Positions 1 to 9,446 of a stretch of 64,000 nucleotides of DNA are shown here, in pieces (position 1 is the first letter of the stretch; every line of letters starts with the position of its first letter). The notes beneath the pieces are model-generated. The model was given only the letters and a program-made list of their open reading frames with translations. It was not told the DNA's origin and made no database searches. Made by a program: the position numbers and the translations under genes. The stretch comes from Bacteriovorax sp. PP10 (GTDB taxonomy: Bacteria; Bdellovibrionota; Bacteriovoracia; Bacteriovoracales; Bacteriovoracaceae): positions 186,001 to 250,000 of the forward strand of contig NZ_JAYGJQ010000003.1 of assembly GCF_035013165.1 (NCBI RefSeq), read 5' to 3'.

Positions 1-2
1 AC

Positions 3-185
3 GGAAGTATTGGGCCTGCGATTGCGGGATCAAGTCTGGATTTGATCACTCACCGTGTTTTAACACGTGATTATCCGCCGGGGTATAAACCTAAAAGAAA
101 CTCTGATGTTATGCCGGATTTTCCGCAGCTAAAAGATGACGTTCCTGCGCTTCATGCTTACTTAAATACTTTTATTAAAAAATAG
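3..185 (+). CDS. C-terminal 60 residues of an unidentified protein (partial)
   Basis: Frame 3 is open from the window edge to a TAG stop and encodes 60 residues with a plausible coding composition: a glycine-rich start (GSIGPAIAGSS), then a charged, proline-containing tail ending in NTFIKK. The other two forward frames are interrupted within about 70 bases. The start lies outside the window. I do not recognise the family from this fragment. It converges on ribB, leaving two bases between the stop codons. Confidence 0.6.
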   Translation, partial: GSIGPAIAGSSLDLITHRVLTRDYPPGYKPKRNSDVMPDFPQLKDDVPALHAYLNTFIKK

Positions 186-187
186 AA

Positions 188-802
188 TTAAGAGATCTGG
201 CGTTCGCGTCTGTAATCGATTAAATCGACGATTGAAATAATCGGGATGTGGAATTGTGCTGCAAAGGCCTCAAGCTCGGCCCCTTTAAGTGGCACACCTT
301 CGTTTGAGAGCGTTTCACATAAAACAGCTACAGGATTTAGGCCTGCTATTTTCATCAAGTCTACAGAAGCTTCTGTGTGTCCTGGACGAACCAAAACACC
401 TTCATCCCAAGCAATTAAAGGAAAGACATGTCCAGGGCGAACGAAATCTTCTGCCACACTGTTAGCGTTTCCAAGAGCTGAAATTGTCAGCGCTCTATCG
501 TTAGATGAAATACCAGTATGAGTTCCCGCTTTAACATCGACTGAAACTGTAAAAGCAGTTTCGTATGTGCCCACGTGTTCGTGAACCATTAAAGGAAGAT
601 TGAGTTTTTTTGCTGTGGCATTGGATAACGGAACACAGATTAATCCACGTCCGTTATTGATCATAAAGTTGACGTGTTCCTTGGTCACAAACTGCGCGGC
701 CATAATTAAGTCAGCTTCATCTTCGCGTGATTTATCATCACAAACCAGAATGAATTTACCAAGCCTAAGTGCAGAAATCGCTTGTTCAATTGTATGAGAC
801 AA
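188..802 (-). CDS. ribB: 3,4-dihydroxy-2-butanone 4-phosphate synthase
   Basis: Converts ribulose 5-phosphate to 3,4-dihydroxy-2-butanone 4-phosphate and formate, the four-carbon branch of riboflavin synthesis. At 204 residues it is a stand-alone RibB close to the usual ~215 and carries no GTP cyclohydrolase II domain. The N-terminal acidic loop (DDKSREDEADLIMAA) that binds Mg2+ and substrate is intact, as are the central TGISSNDRA stretch and the RPGHVFPL and RPGHTEAS histidine motifs. It starts 10 bases after the stop of the upstream lipoprotein gene, so the two are probably co-transcribed. I see no FMN riboswitch in front of it, so flavin control, if any, acts elsewhere. Confidence 0.93.
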   Translation of the reverse strand: MSHTIEQAISALRLGKFILVCDDKSREDEADLIMAAQFVTKEHVNFMINNGRGLICVPLSNATAKKLNLPLMVHEHVGTYETAFTVSVDVKAGTHTGISSNDRALTISALGNANSVAEDFVRPGHVFPLIAWDEGVLVRPGHTEASVDLMKIAGLNPVAVLCETLSNEGVPLKGAELEAFAAQFHIPIISIVDLIDYRRERQIS

Positions 803-812
803 TGGGCACGAC

Positions 813-2306
813 CTATGGATGAAACAATAAGTGAAAAGAAGGTTTCGTCACTTCTTGTCCTTTCTTATAACGCTTATAAAGCTCAAAGTCTTGCTTAAAA
901 AAGTTGTCTAAAGCAACGTAAATTTCTTTAGGCGTCATCGGACGGTCATACTCCAGAGATGCTTTTTCCACTTCTTTGTAGATCGCATCACCCAGCTTAT
1001 CTAAGGCCATAAAAAGCTCCATTTGAGACGGAGACATATTTAACGGGAACTTATCCGCAACGAATTTTTTAACAATAGGAAGTCTTCTTAGAAGCCAGAA
1101 TGTCTTCGACTGGGCATCCATTTTAAACGTAGGATCAATTTTGTAACTCTCAGTTTCCATACGCTCGAAAATTTTTGTCAGGATGAAATCTTTAAGCCTG
1201 TTTTCTTCCATTTTTTTAGGATTTCTCCATTCCGCCACCAGGTCAAACCTTGGGTCGAACTGGATATCACCGGGAGAAAACACATCTAGTTTACCAATAT
1301 TTTCTTTAGTCGCCGGAACTCCGATTGTATTGATAAAAGGAATCATTCCAGGTGTAAACTTTGATTTGAAGATCGGGAAGTAATCTGCGTCTGGTAAAAC
1401 TTTTTTGAAGGCACTAGAGACAACTTCAGAACAAAATAGTCTTTCGTCATCTTTATAGTTCATCGAAAAATCATACTCAATGGTCTTTTTTGTTTTCTGT
1501 TTTGCCAGGACTCGGTCATACATATACTTCGAAGCACGGTGAGCAACGTCAGCGTCTTCATAACGGAAGACCACTTCACGGGCATTCTTACTACTTACGT
1601 GTTCCATAATTGGAGCTGTCACACTTCCAATTTCAATGTGCGCTTCAGTTGTATAAGTTTCCTGTGATTCAGGATTTTTATAAACGAAACTTAAGTGTGA
1701 AAATTGATAATCATTAGAGCCAATTCTGGCGATGGCCGCCGATGAAAAAGCATTACCTCGGGATAAAATCACATCACCGGACTTTAAGTCTTCGTATGAT
1801 TTAAATTCAGTTTCATATTTTGGGTTCACCAGCATGTATGGGAACTCACCTTTTAAATTTGTGTATTCCACTGGAGCATTGGCCATCAGTGAAACGCGCA
1901 TCTCAATCAGGTAGTCTTCAACGTATCTTAGACCTCTGAAAACATCGGTAGCACTTTTTAAACAGTCAGGATCTGCATCGAAATCTTTAAAGGTTGCTTT
2001 AAGAGCAATTCTTGCATTCCAGCTCGCTTTAATTTCACGATCGATGGCCTCAATATTATTCATGTCAAAATAAGTTGTGTCGCCAGCGAGATTAAATAAT
2101 TGTTGGTAAAGACTATCGTAGGCAGGTTTACAGATTGAGTGGTCCGTTTTTTGTCTTTCAGAAGTCAGCCTGATGCCTTCAATAATCTGAGCGAGAGTCA
2201 CATCTTGTTCGGAAGATGGATTTCGATTGCTGCCAGTTGAACAACCTGAAAGCATTGTTGCGACAATAAGGGGCCCTAAAAATTTTCTATTATTTTTTCT
2301 GAACAT
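813..2306 (-). CDS. Exported lipoprotein with YiiX/NlpC-P60-like (permuted papain fold) domain
   Basis: A 497-residue protein starting with a basic segment, a hydrophobic stretch and a lipobox (MLSGC, Cys 22), so it is predicted to be lipid-anchored. The open frame extends 14 codons further upstream, but the chosen ATG is preceded by AGGAAG at good spacing and gives a clean signal peptide. Residues ~175-330 carry YiiX-type features: LKSGDVILSRG, a histidine in FSHLSFVYK and a putative nucleophile cysteine in LFCSEVVSSAFKK. The long N- and C-terminal helical regions are not recognised. Family knowledge suggests amide or thioester hydrolysis at the envelope (peptidoglycan, protein or lipid); the substrate is unknown. 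It precedes ribB by 10 bases, but no functional link is obvious. Confidence 0.75.
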   Translation of the reverse strand: MFRKNNRKFLGPLIVATMLSGCSTGSNRNPSSEQDVTLAQIIEGIRLTSERQKTDHSICKPAYDSLYQQLFNLAGDTTYFDMNNIEAIDREIKASWNARIALKATFKDFDADPDCLKSATDVFRGLRYVEDYLIEMRVSLMANAPVEYTNLKGEFPYMLVNPKYETEFKSYEDLKSGDVILSRGNAFSSAAIARIGSNDYQFSHLSFVYKNPESQETYTTEAHIEIGSVTAPIMEHVSSKNAREVVFRYEDADVAHRASKYMYDRVLAKQKTKKTIEYDFSMNYKDDERLFCSEVVSSAFKKVLPDADYFPIFKSKFTPGMIPFINTIGVPATKENIGKLDVFSPGDIQFDPRFDLVAEWRNPKKMEENRLKDFILTKIFERMETESYKIDPTFKMDAQSKTFWLLRRLPIVKKFVADKFPLNMSPSQMELFMALDKLGDAIYKEVEKASLEYDRPMTPKEIYVALDNFFKQDFELYKRYKKGQEVTKPSFHLLFHP

Positions 2307-2393
2307 TGTTACATCTTCCTGATTTTTTTCTCGTCCTATCCTAGGCAAGCTAGCTATAAGTTTAGTCGATTATCGTGTATTTTTCCAGAGCGT

Positions 2394-3518
2394 TTAGGCC
2401 CTGGTATTATTTTCCAAAATAATATGAAGCATACGTCTTAGTGGTTCAGCAGCTCCCCAAAGAAGTTGATCTCCCACTGTAAAAGCATTGAGATAGTCGT
2501 CTCCCATATACATTTTGCGAAGACGTCCGACGGGAACTGTTAATTTTCCGCTGGCAAATTCTGGAGTTAAATACTTAAGTGAATCGGTTTTATTGTTAGC
2601 GACCACTTTAACCCAAGGGTTGTGTTCCGCCAGCATCAACTCGATTTCCTCAATTGGAATATTCTTTTTTAGTTTAATCGTCATTCCTTGAGCGTGGCAT
2701 CTCATCGAAGAAACGCGCACACAAGTCCCATCGATAGGAATGTCTTTTACACTTTGAAGGATTTTGTTTCCTTCAGCAGAGGCCTTCCATTCCTCACGGC
2801 TTTGACCATTTTCCAGATCTGAATCAATCCATGGAAGTAAATTACAAGCGAGAGGTGCACCAAAATTTTCTTTTGGAAAAGCAGGGTCCCCCATTAATCC
2901 TGTGACACGTTTTTCAACTTCAAGGATTCTGCTCGCAAGATTTGTTTCTTTATCCATCACGCGGTCAGTGACGAATTTCATTTGGTTTAAAAGTTCATTC
3001 ATGTGACGAGCACCACCACCGCTTGCAGCCTGGTAAGTCATCGTCGTCATCCATTCAATTTGGTTTGCTTTAAATAATCCACCAAGTGCTAAAAGCATCA
3101 GTGAAACTGTACAGTTCCCACCGATAAAGTCTTTTTTACCGTCTTTAAGGGCCTTCTTAATCACGTCTAAGTTCACTGGATCAAGGATGATTGTACTCGC
3201 CTCGTCCATTCTGATGGCCGAAGCTGCATCAATCCAAAAGCCTTTGAAGCCTGAATTGCGTAAGTTTTTAAAGACTTCTTTTGTGTAATCTCCGCCCTGA
3301 CACGTTAAAACGATGTCCATAGACTTCAAGTCTGGAAGCGAATAAGCGTCTTTTAGCTTGGGATCGACCTTAGGCATTTTGGAAAAAGGGTGGTCTCCAC
3401 CGGCATTTGAAGTGGAAAAGAAGGTCGTTTCGAAGTGACTTAGGTCGTTTTCCTGGAGCATTCTCTCCATTAAAACTTGTCCAACCATCCCACGCCATCC
3501 AACAATCCCTAACTTCAT
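2394..3518 (-). CDS. asd: Aspartate-semialdehyde dehydrogenase
   Basis: NADPH-dependent reduction of aspartyl phosphate to aspartate semialdehyde, the second step of the lysine/DAP, threonine and methionine pathways. The 374-residue protein begins MKLGIVGWRGMVGQ (Rossmann nucleotide site). The catalytic cysteine is Cys 136 in GGNCTVSLML, which marks the E. coli-like Asd class. The MRCHAQG segment near residue 272 supplies the active-site histidine. The frame is open 11 codons further upstream, but AGGAAA eight bases before this ATG decides the start. It is divergent from lysC, with about 120 bases between them serving both promoters. Confidence 0.96.
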   Translation of the reverse strand: MKLGIVGWRGMVGQVLMERMLQENDLSHFETTFFSTSNAGGDHPFSKMPKVDPKLKDAYSLPDLKSMDIVLTCQGGDYTKEVFKNLRNSGFKGFWIDAASAIRMDEASTIILDPVNLDVIKKALKDGKKDFIGGNCTVSLMLLALGGLFKANQIEWMTTMTYQAASGGGARHMNELLNQMKFVTDRVMDKETNLASRILEVEKRVTGLMGDPAFPKENFGAPLACNLLPWIDSDLENGQSREEWKASAEGNKILQSVKDIPIDGTCVRVSSMRCHAQGMTIKLKKNIPIEEIELMLAEHNPWVKVVANNKTDSLKYLTPEFASGKLTVPVGRLRKMYMGDDYLNAFTVGDQLLWGAAEPLRRMLHIILENNTRA

Positions 3519-3637
3519 ATGATTTTTCCTGTATTTGATGTTTTCACTCAATTTTTTATCTTTTAGAATGTTTTGTAAAATGTATTTCTGATTCTCGAAA
3601 CAATATTTTCAAACTCTAACCTGATTGGGTCTTTTTT

Positions 3638-5017
3638 ATGAAAACAGCATACAACGCAGATCAACTTGTTGTCTCTAAATTTGGTGGAACTTCTATGGGC
3701 GATGCCGCGTGCATGCTTAGAAGCGCTGAAGTCTCACTCAAACAAGGATCTAAATTAGTTGTTGTGTCTGCAACATCAGGAACGACAAACGATTTGATCG
3801 AGCTTGCGACGACGGCAGAAAAAAGCAGTTGGGAAAAAGCATCGGTTATTATCAATAAGATCAAAACAAAACATGAAAAAATTGCAACAGATCTGGAGCT
3901 TCCAGAGTCTCAGTTAAAAATCATGAACGAAATGTTAGTGGAACTTGAATCAATGTCTCGCGGGATTCATCTTTTAAAAGACTGCTCACTAAAGGCCATG
4001 GATTCAATGCAGAGTTTTGGAGAAAGACTTTCTTCAATTCTTTTTACTCAAGCGATGAACATCGTTTTAAAAAAATCTAATCCAGGATCAAAATCAGAGT
4101 GGCTTGATGCCAGAGAAGTTTTAATTACTGATAATCAATTTGGAAAGGCCCGTCCTGAAACTCAAGAGATCGCAAGATTATGCGCTAAAAAACTAGGGGC
4201 CATCAAACACGAAAATACAGTTTATGTGACTCAAGGTTTTATCGGATCAACAATCGATGGAATGACGACAACTCTAGGTCGCGGTGGAAGTGATTACTCG
4301 GCAGCTATTTTAGCTGAAGGAATTAAAGCGGACATTTTAGAAATCTGGACTGACGTTGCTGGTATCGCCACAACTGATCCACGCATTTGTCCTGAGGCCC
4401 GCGCGATTTCTGAAATCTCTTTTAAAGAAGCTTCAGAGCTTGCAACGTTTGGTGCAAAAATTCTTCACCCAGCGACTCTTATGCCAGCTATCAGATCACA
4501 AATTCCAGTTTTTGTGGGAAGCAGTTTTGGTGCTCACTTAGGTGGAACATGGGTAAAAAAAGATGTGGAAGACACCCCCCTGGTTCGCGCTATGGCCCTT
4601 AGAAAAAAACAAGTACTCGTGACTTTATCAACTCCTGAAATGTTATATAGCCACGGATTTTTATTTCAGATTTTTAAAATCTTTAACGACCACAAAGTCA
4701 GCGTTGATGCGATCACGACAAGTGAGATTTCAGTTTCAATGACGTTAGATGATTCAGCTCTTTTAAATAAAGCTCTGATCCGCGATCTTGAACAGCAAGC
4801 TGACGTTCAAGTTGAAGAAGACTTATCTCTCATCTCTTTGATTGGTAACAACATCAATCACACACCAGGCCTTGCTAAAAAAATCTTTGATGCCATCAGC
4901 GACATCAACGTTCGTATGATTTGTCTTGGAGCAAGTAAACACAACTTCTGCTTTATTGTAGACGGTGCTCACGGTGAAGAAGCAATCAAGAGACTACACA
5001 AAACTTTTATTGGGTAA
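3638..5017 (+). CDS. lysC: Aspartate kinase (monofunctional, AKIII-like)
   Basis: Phosphorylates aspartate, the committed step toward lysine and diaminopimelate. The 459-residue protein has the N-terminal kinase signature VSKFGGTSMGD, the TLGRGGSDYSAA nucleotide/aspartate loop and a C-terminal regulatory part with ACT-like features (residues ~315-455). No homoserine dehydrogenase domain is fused. It is the first gene of a tight lysC-dapB-dapA-dapD operon (dapB follows after 3 bases). The 5' region is too short for a lysine riboswitch, so feedback through the ACT domains is the likelier control. The ribosome binding site is weak, with only a GGGT about seven bases before the ATG. Confidence 0.95.
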   Translation: MKTAYNADQLVVSKFGGTSMGDAACMLRSAEVSLKQGSKLVVVSATSGTTNDLIELATTAEKSSWEKASVIINKIKTKHEKIATDLELPESQLKIMNEMLVELESMSRGIHLLKDCSLKAMDSMQSFGERLSSILFTQAMNIVLKKSNPGSKSEWLDAREVLITDNQFGKARPETQEIARLCAKKLGAIKHENTVYVTQGFIGSTIDGMTTTLGRGGSDYSAAILAEGIKADILEIWTDVAGIATTDPRICPEARAISEISFKEASELATFGAKILHPATLMPAIRSQIPVFVGSSFGAHLGGTWVKKDVEDTPLVRAMALRKKQVLVTLSTPEMLYSHGFLFQIFKIFNDHKVSVDAITTSEISVSMTLDDSALLNKALIRDLEQQADVQVEEDLSLISLIGNNINHTPGLAKKIFDAISDINVRMICLGASKHNFCFIVDGAHGEEAIKRLHKTFIG

Positions 5018-5020
5018 TTA

Positions 5021-5698
5021 ATGAAAATAGCACTATTAGGTAAAGGAAAGACCGGCGGAAAAGTTTTAGAGCTTCTAGTTGAAGGGAAGATTCCCCATAC
5101 TATTTTTGATTCTAAAAACCAACCAACCCTTGAAAATTTGAAAGGACATGACGTTGTCATCTCTTTTTTATCAGGTGATGTTTTCAAAGAATACATGCCA
5201 CTTCTACTCGACTCTACTCTCCCTGTTGTGACAGGAAGTACAGGAATGGAATGGCCTTTAGATTTCGATAAAAAACTAAAAGAAAAAAACGCCAAGTGGA
5301 TCTATGCGACGAATTTTAGTCTTGGAATGAATATCGTTCACCAGATGATCCTGATTATGAAAGAAGCTGATTCAATCATTAAAGGTGTTACCTATTCAAT
5401 GAACGAAATTCATCACACTAAAAAACTAGACGCTCCATCAGGGACTGCATTGTCTTGGAAAAAATGGTTAGATCACGAAGTGGATATTACTTCTGAACGA
5501 ATCGGAGACGTGATAGGAATCCACGAATTAAAACTATCTACTCCAACTGAAGAAATCACATTAAAACACGAAGCAAAGGATCGTAAGATTTTCGCTGAAG
5601 GCGCTCTTTTTGCTGCTAACAAAATAACAACATTAAATCCCGGACTTCATCAATTTCAAGATGTAGTTCAAAAAGAACTTCTCAAAGGAAGAAACTAA
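5021..5698 (+). CDS. dapB: 4-hydroxy-tetrahydrodipicolinate reductase, short form
   Basis: Reduces the DapA product to tetrahydrodipicolinate with NAD(P)H. At 225 residues it is clearly shorter than E. coli DapB (273). The nucleotide-binding start is compact (MKIALLGKGKTGGKV). The core catalytic motif is intact: NEIHHTKKLDAPSGTAL carries the paired histidines, the lysine and the PSGT loop. The shortening falls mainly in the N-terminal Rossmann half, as in other short bacterial DapB proteins. It lies between lysC and dapA; its stop is one base before the dapA ATG, and the dapA ribosome binding site (AAAGGAAG) lies inside its last codons, implying translational coupling. Confidence 0.93.
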   Translation: MKIALLGKGKTGGKVLELLVEGKIPHTIFDSKNQPTLENLKGHDVVISFLSGDVFKEYMPLLLDSTLPVVTGSTGMEWPLDFDKKLKEKNAKWIYATNFSLGMNIVHQMILIMKEADSIIKGVTYSMNEIHHTKKLDAPSGTALSWKKWLDHEVDITSERIGDVIGIHELKLSTPTEEITLKHEAKDRKIFAEGALFAANKITTLNPGLHQFQDVVQKELLKGRN

Positions 5699-5699
5699 A

Positions 5700-6593
5700 A
5701 TGAAAAACCTGAACAACTATCCACTATGGACTGCGATCGTTACACCAATGAATGCTGATTCATCTGTCGACTACCCGACGTTTGAAAAGATTTTAAGAGA
5801 ACAAGAAGCTGCTGACGTTGCTGTTGTTATTTTAGGTTCAACTGGTGAAGCATTAAACTTAACAAAAGAAGAATGCAAAAAAGTTTTAGAATTCGGATTA
5901 TCACTTAATTTAAAAGTTCCGGTTATGACTGGGATTGGTGGATTCGGACAAAAAGACGTTCTTGAATACGTGACTTATTTAAACTCACTAAAAGGTTTAG
6001 ACGCTTATTTAGTCGTGACACCGTTATATGCAAAGCCAGGTGAATTCGGACAAACTGAATGGTTTAAAACTATTTTAGATTTAGCAAACAGGCCTTGTAT
6101 GCTTTACAACGTTCCAGGAAGAACTGGCGTAAAAATGAATTTCAATGCCATTAAAAATCTTTCAAACCACAAAAACTTTTGGGCAATTAAAGAAGCAAGT
6201 GGATCGGTAGAAGATTTCAAGAAATACGGGGAAATGGCACCTAACGCTCGCATGTATAGTGGTGATGACGGAATGGTTCCTGACTTTCAACCACACAGAT
6301 GTGTTGGATTAGTTTCAGTAGCATCGAATGCATGGCCGGTTGAAACTCGTGCCTATGTGACAAAAACGCTTGAAGGAAAATTATCAAAAGCTGAAGCTGA
6401 GTTATGGGCAAAGTCTTGCGATACTCTTTTTATCGCAGCTAACCCAGTGCCTGTAAAAAACCTGATGCACGCTCAAGGTAAATTAAAAACAAACGTGCTT
6501 CGTGCACCTCTGGATCATAGAGACCTGGCCGACAATACACCGGTATTAGAAGCAGATAAAAAAATTAAACAATGGCATAAGGAGAATTTATAA
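5700..6593 (+). CDS. dapA: 4-hydroxy-tetrahydrodipicolinate synthase
   Basis: Class I aldolase that condenses pyruvate with aspartate semialdehyde. The 297-residue TIM barrel shows the GSTGEALNLT pyruvate-binding motif, Tyr 136 and Arg 141 in YNVPGRTG, and the Schiff-base lysine (Lys 164) in WAIKEASGS. Length is normal for the family. Its stop codon overlaps the dapD start by one base (TAATG), with GGAG just upstream, so the last two genes are probably translationally coupled. Confidence 0.96.
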   Translation: MKNLNNYPLWTAIVTPMNADSSVDYPTFEKILREQEAADVAVVILGSTGEALNLTKEECKKVLEFGLSLNLKVPVMTGIGGFGQKDVLEYVTYLNSLKGLDAYLVVTPLYAKPGEFGQTEWFKTILDLANRPCMLYNVPGRTGVKMNFNAIKNLSNHKNFWAIKEASGSVEDFKKYGEMAPNARMYSGDDGMVPDFQPHRCVGLVSVASNAWPVETRAYVTKTLEGKLSKAEAELWAKSCDTLFIAANPVPVKNLMHAQGKLKTNVLRAPLDHRDLADNTPVLEADKKIKQWHKENL

Positions 6594-7345
6594 TGGTTGC
6601 AGTTACAGAATGGGAAAAAACATTAAATGAACTTGAAGCAGGAAGAGTTCGCTCTGCTAACTTCATCGACGGACAATGGGTTGCCAATACGGCCATCAAA
6701 CAACAAATCCTTGAAGCTTTCAAAGCTGGTATCTTAAAAGAAGAAAACGGCTTCGTTGATAAACACAACTTGATGCCACAAAATTTTAGACTTGAACACG
6801 GAGTTCGCGTCGTTCCTGGTGGAACATCAGTTCGCCGTGGAGCTCACGTCGCTAAAGGTGTCATCATCATGCCACCAAGTTATATCAACGTTGGTGCTTT
6901 CGTAGACGAAGGAACAATGGTTGATTCACACGTTCTAGTTGGTTCATGTGCTCAAATTGGAAAACGTGTTCACTTATCTGCTGCTGTTCAAATTGGTGGA
7001 GTTCTAGAGCCAATTGGAGCTGCTCCAGTAGTTATTGAAGACGAAGCATTCATCGGTGCAGGAGCTGTTATCGTTGAAGGGATTATCGTTAAGAGAAGAG
7101 CTGTAATCGCTCCGGGTGTAATTCTTTCTAAAGGGATTCCTGTGTACGATATCGTTAATGGAAGAATGCTTGATAAAGGTGAGCCGATTCCTGAGAACGC
7201 AGTTGTTGTTCCGGGGAATAGACCGGTTAAGTCGGACAATGCTTATGCGACTCAATTGGGGTTAACTCTTCAATGTGCAATTATCGTAAAGTACCGTGAT
7301 GAAAAAAGTGAAACGTCTTTAGTTTTAGAAGATTTTCTTCGCTAA
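6593..7345 (+). CDS. dapD: 2,3,4,5-tetrahydropyridine-2,6-dicarboxylate N-succinyltransferase
   Basis: Succinylates tetrahydrodipicolinate, committing the cell to the succinylase branch of DAP/lysine synthesis. The 250-residue protein has a short helical N-terminus followed by a left-handed beta-helix of hexapeptide repeats (GTMVDSHVLVGSCAQIG and IEDEAFIGAGAVIVEGIIV). It is slightly shorter than E. coli DapD (274). It is the last gene of the operon and is followed within a few bases by a strong terminator. dapC, dapE and dapF are not in this window, so the pathway is completed elsewhere. Confidence 0.95.
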   Translation: MVAVTEWEKTLNELEAGRVRSANFIDGQWVANTAIKQQILEAFKAGILKEENGFVDKHNLMPQNFRLEHGVRVVPGGTSVRRGAHVAKGVIIMPPSYINVGAFVDEGTMVDSHVLVGSCAQIGKRVHLSAAVQIGGVLEPIGAAPVVIEDEAFIGAGAVIVEGIIVKRRAVIAPGVILSKGIPVYDIVNGRMLDKGEPIPENAVVVPGNRPVKSDNAYATQLGLTLQCAIIVKYRDEKSETSLVLEDFLR

Positions 7346-7350
7346 AATAA

Positions 7351-7378
7351 AAAGGCCCTCTTTTTACAGAGGGCCTTT
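7351..7378. terminator. Bidirectional intrinsic terminator between dapD and the convergent secreted-protein gene
   Basis: Perfect 10-bp stem AAAGGCCCTC/GAGGGCCTTT with an 8-base T-rich loop, located 5 bases after dapD. A-rich and T-rich flanks let it serve both strands. Confidence 0.9.
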
Positions 7379-7397
7379 ATTTTACTTATTCGCTTAA

Positions 7398-8471
7398 TTA
7401 TCGTTCTGAACCCTTACTAGCTTTCTGCTGAGCTCCTGATGTTTCAATCTCTGCTGCTTTCACCTTGCTACGCCCACTATCATCAACTTCCACAGAATCT
7501 TTTTTCTTAAATAGATTTTTAAATGAGGCAAACAGACCTTTTTCTTCAGGAACCAAACAACTCTTTCTATCTTTTGAGTCGTTATCGACCTCTGTATTAC
7601 CGATATAAATACGGCAACCAAAGTCATCTATTTTAACTTGATCACCTTTCACAGTTTTCTCGTCTGCACATTTTAGGGCCCTCAAGGCCATGATCCCATT
7701 CGGAATATAGTTTTTATCAAATTTAACTTCTTTGTAGTTAATGGCCTCAGTTTTTGTACTGAACATTTTCTTTTCACGTGTATTGAGATCTCGATGCCCT
7801 AAAACAGGGGCCATCGAAAATTTCGGATAAACAGAGTCGATATTCATATCAAATATCTTCTCTTCCCTTACTGGTTTGTTGAGCATAAAAGAAATGTCCT
7901 CTCCACCAACCATTTTTTCTTCTTCGCTAAGTTCTCGGTGAACGACTCCAACTCTGCTCTTTTCAAAACCTTTATATTCTTTAAATAGTTCTTTTAGTCT
8001 TTCTGCCTTTTTCCCTTTGCAGACAATTTCTTCAGAACAACTTTCTTTAAAATCTTGCGAAAAAAGAGTCGCTGTTTTTTCCTGGCATTCACTTAATTGC
8101 TTATTGAATTCAATCAGTGCTTCAGCGTATTTTTTATTAGACTCCTCAATTGTCTTAAGATGAATTTTGGCGAATGCTACTGCAACCTCACTTTTAAATC
8201 CTTCTGGATCTGGATAAGTATAACATTTTTTAGTTTGCATACAGTACTCAGTCACAAATCTTCCGACTTCTTCGCCGGCCATAGACTTATCTCCAGCAGC
8301 AGCTTTTTTAAGGCGATCAAATTGCGGATCTGAGTTTAGGGCCTGGAAGTACTCTTCAAACGATCCTCTAATGGGGTTACCAACCTCTCCACCTTTTTCT
8401 TCTGCTAAAACATCTTTTCCAAATCCTAAACTCAACACCATTAAGACCGTTAATACAAAAAATCTTCCCAT
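7398..8471 (-). CDS. Exported protein of unknown function
   Basis: 357 residues from the ATG preceded by GGAGG. This start gives a clear Sec signal peptide (MGRFFVLTVLMVLSLGFG, predicted cleavage after VLA). The frame is open 19 codons further upstream, but those codons would spoil the signal. The mature part is hydrophilic and helical, with several cysteines (CMQTKKC near residue 80 and SECQEK). The C-terminal ~40 residues are Lys/Ser-rich and look disordered. I recognise no catalytic motif. It converges on dapD and is divergent from the TIGR02147 regulator, with about 160 bases between starts, which makes it a possible target of that regulator. Confidence 0.75.
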   Translation of the reverse strand: MGRFFVLTVLMVLSLGFGKDVLAEEKGGEVGNPIRGSFEEYFQALNSDPQFDRLKKAAAGDKSMAGEEVGRFVTEYCMQTKKCYTYPDPEGFKSEVAVAFAKIHLKTIEESNKKYAEALIEFNKQLSECQEKTATLFSQDFKESCSEEIVCKGKKAERLKELFKEYKGFEKSRVGVVHRELSEEEKMVGGEDISFMLNKPVREEKIFDMNIDSVYPKFSMAPVLGHRDLNTREKKMFSTKTEAINYKEVKFDKNYIPNGIMALRALKCADEKTVKGDQVKIDDFGCRIYIGNTEVDNDSKDRKSCLVPEEKGLFASFKNLFKKKDSVEVDDSGRSKVKAAEIETSGAQQKASKGSER

Positions 8472-8633
8472 GACACATCCTCCACTCTCGATGACACCTA
8501 TTGGCCTTATCGGGTTTACCGAGTGCAACTTTATCTACCTGCCAACAAACTGTTTAGCCTTCCCCAAGTAGCAGTAAACAGTAATACATAATAGAAACTT
8601 GCCTTTCCTTGCCCATTCTATAAAAATAATAAA

Positions 8634-9446
8634 ATGCAACCCATGCCCAATCATTTTTCTGAAATTATCCAACAGGAGTTCAATGCTCGCTTAAAGCGTA
8701 ACCCCTTAGGTTATTCGTTGCGCGCATTTGCCAGAGACTTGGATATTTCACCTGCAACTCTTTCTTTAATTCTGCAAAAGAAAGCAGGTCTTTCTCAAAA
8801 AAAGGCAGCTTCAGTTTCACAAAAACTTCAACTGCCTCCAGATGAAAATGACTTCTTCCAGGATCTCGTTCAGTCAACATGTGCAAAAAGTAAAACTGAA
8901 AGACAAATCGCTAGCGCAAAATTATTTCGATACGAGACAAGATACAGCAGTGTCGAAGCAGATATTTTTCATGTGATCAAAGACTGGTTTCATCTTGCAA
9001 TAATGGAGCTTACTCTTATCAAGGGTTTTAAACCTGAAGCTGCATGGATTGCTAAAAGACTAAAGATTACTGAAGAAGAAGCTCAGGATAGTTTAGAGAG
9101 ATTAGTACGCTTAGAAATTGTAGAGATGCATAAAGGCAAACTTCGTCCGACGAGTGATTATCTGATCGTTCTCTCAAAGGCCCCTTCGGCCGCTGCAAAA
9201 CATTTTCAAACTCAGGTCCTGCAAAAAATCACGCGCTCATTTGATGAAGTCGAAAGATCGTCGAGAGATATTGCTTCTGTTATGATTAGAATGCGGGCCT
9301 CGGAAATGGAATCTGTGGTAAAAACGCTTAAGGACGCCAGAAGGGATATAGCTTCCCGTGTACAAACTGGAGACGGGCATGACAGTGTTTTTTGCCTGAC
9401 AACTTCATTCTTTCGCCTGGACTCTCCTGAAGCTACCAACCAGTAA
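8634..9446 (+). CDS. TIGR02147/DUF4423-family regulatory protein
   Basis: 270 residues. The N-terminal ~70 hold a helix-turn-helix of the lambda-repressor kind (LRAFARDLDISPATLSLILQ) followed by SQKKAASVSQKLQLPP. The middle and C-terminal parts match the DUF4423-like region in layout: VIKDWFHLAIMELT, then a second winged-helix-like stretch (EAAWIAKRLKITEEEAQDSL) and RSSRDIASVMIRM. This family is expanded in Bdellovibrionota and Fibrobacteres; its targets are largely uncharacterised. Either of two in-frame ATGs (8634 or 8643) could be the start. It is divergent from the exported protein and lies about 175 bases upstream of the desaturase gene, so either may be regulated by it. Confidence 0.8.
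   Translation: MQPMPNHFSEIIQQEFNARLKRNPLGYSLRAFARDLDISPATLSLILQKKAGLSQKKAASVSQKLQLPPDENDFFQDLVQSTCAKSKTERQIASAKLFRYETRYSSVEADIFHVIKDWFHLAIMELTLIKGFKPEAAWIAKRLKITEEEAQDSLERLVRLEIVEMHKGKLRPTSDYLIVLSKAPSAAAKHFQTQVLQKITRSFDEVERSSRDIASVMIRMRASEMESVVKTLKDARRDIASRVQTGDGHDSVFCLTTSFFRLDSPEATNQ

Noticed and set aside
3519-3637. Possible lysine riboswitch upstream of lysC
   Set aside because: Only about 120 bases separate the divergent asd and lysC starts, and no L-box pairing pattern is visible.
6988-7255. Two minus-strand ORFs inside dapD
   Set aside because: They are shadows of the repetitive beta-helix codons of dapD and have no ribosome binding site or family features.
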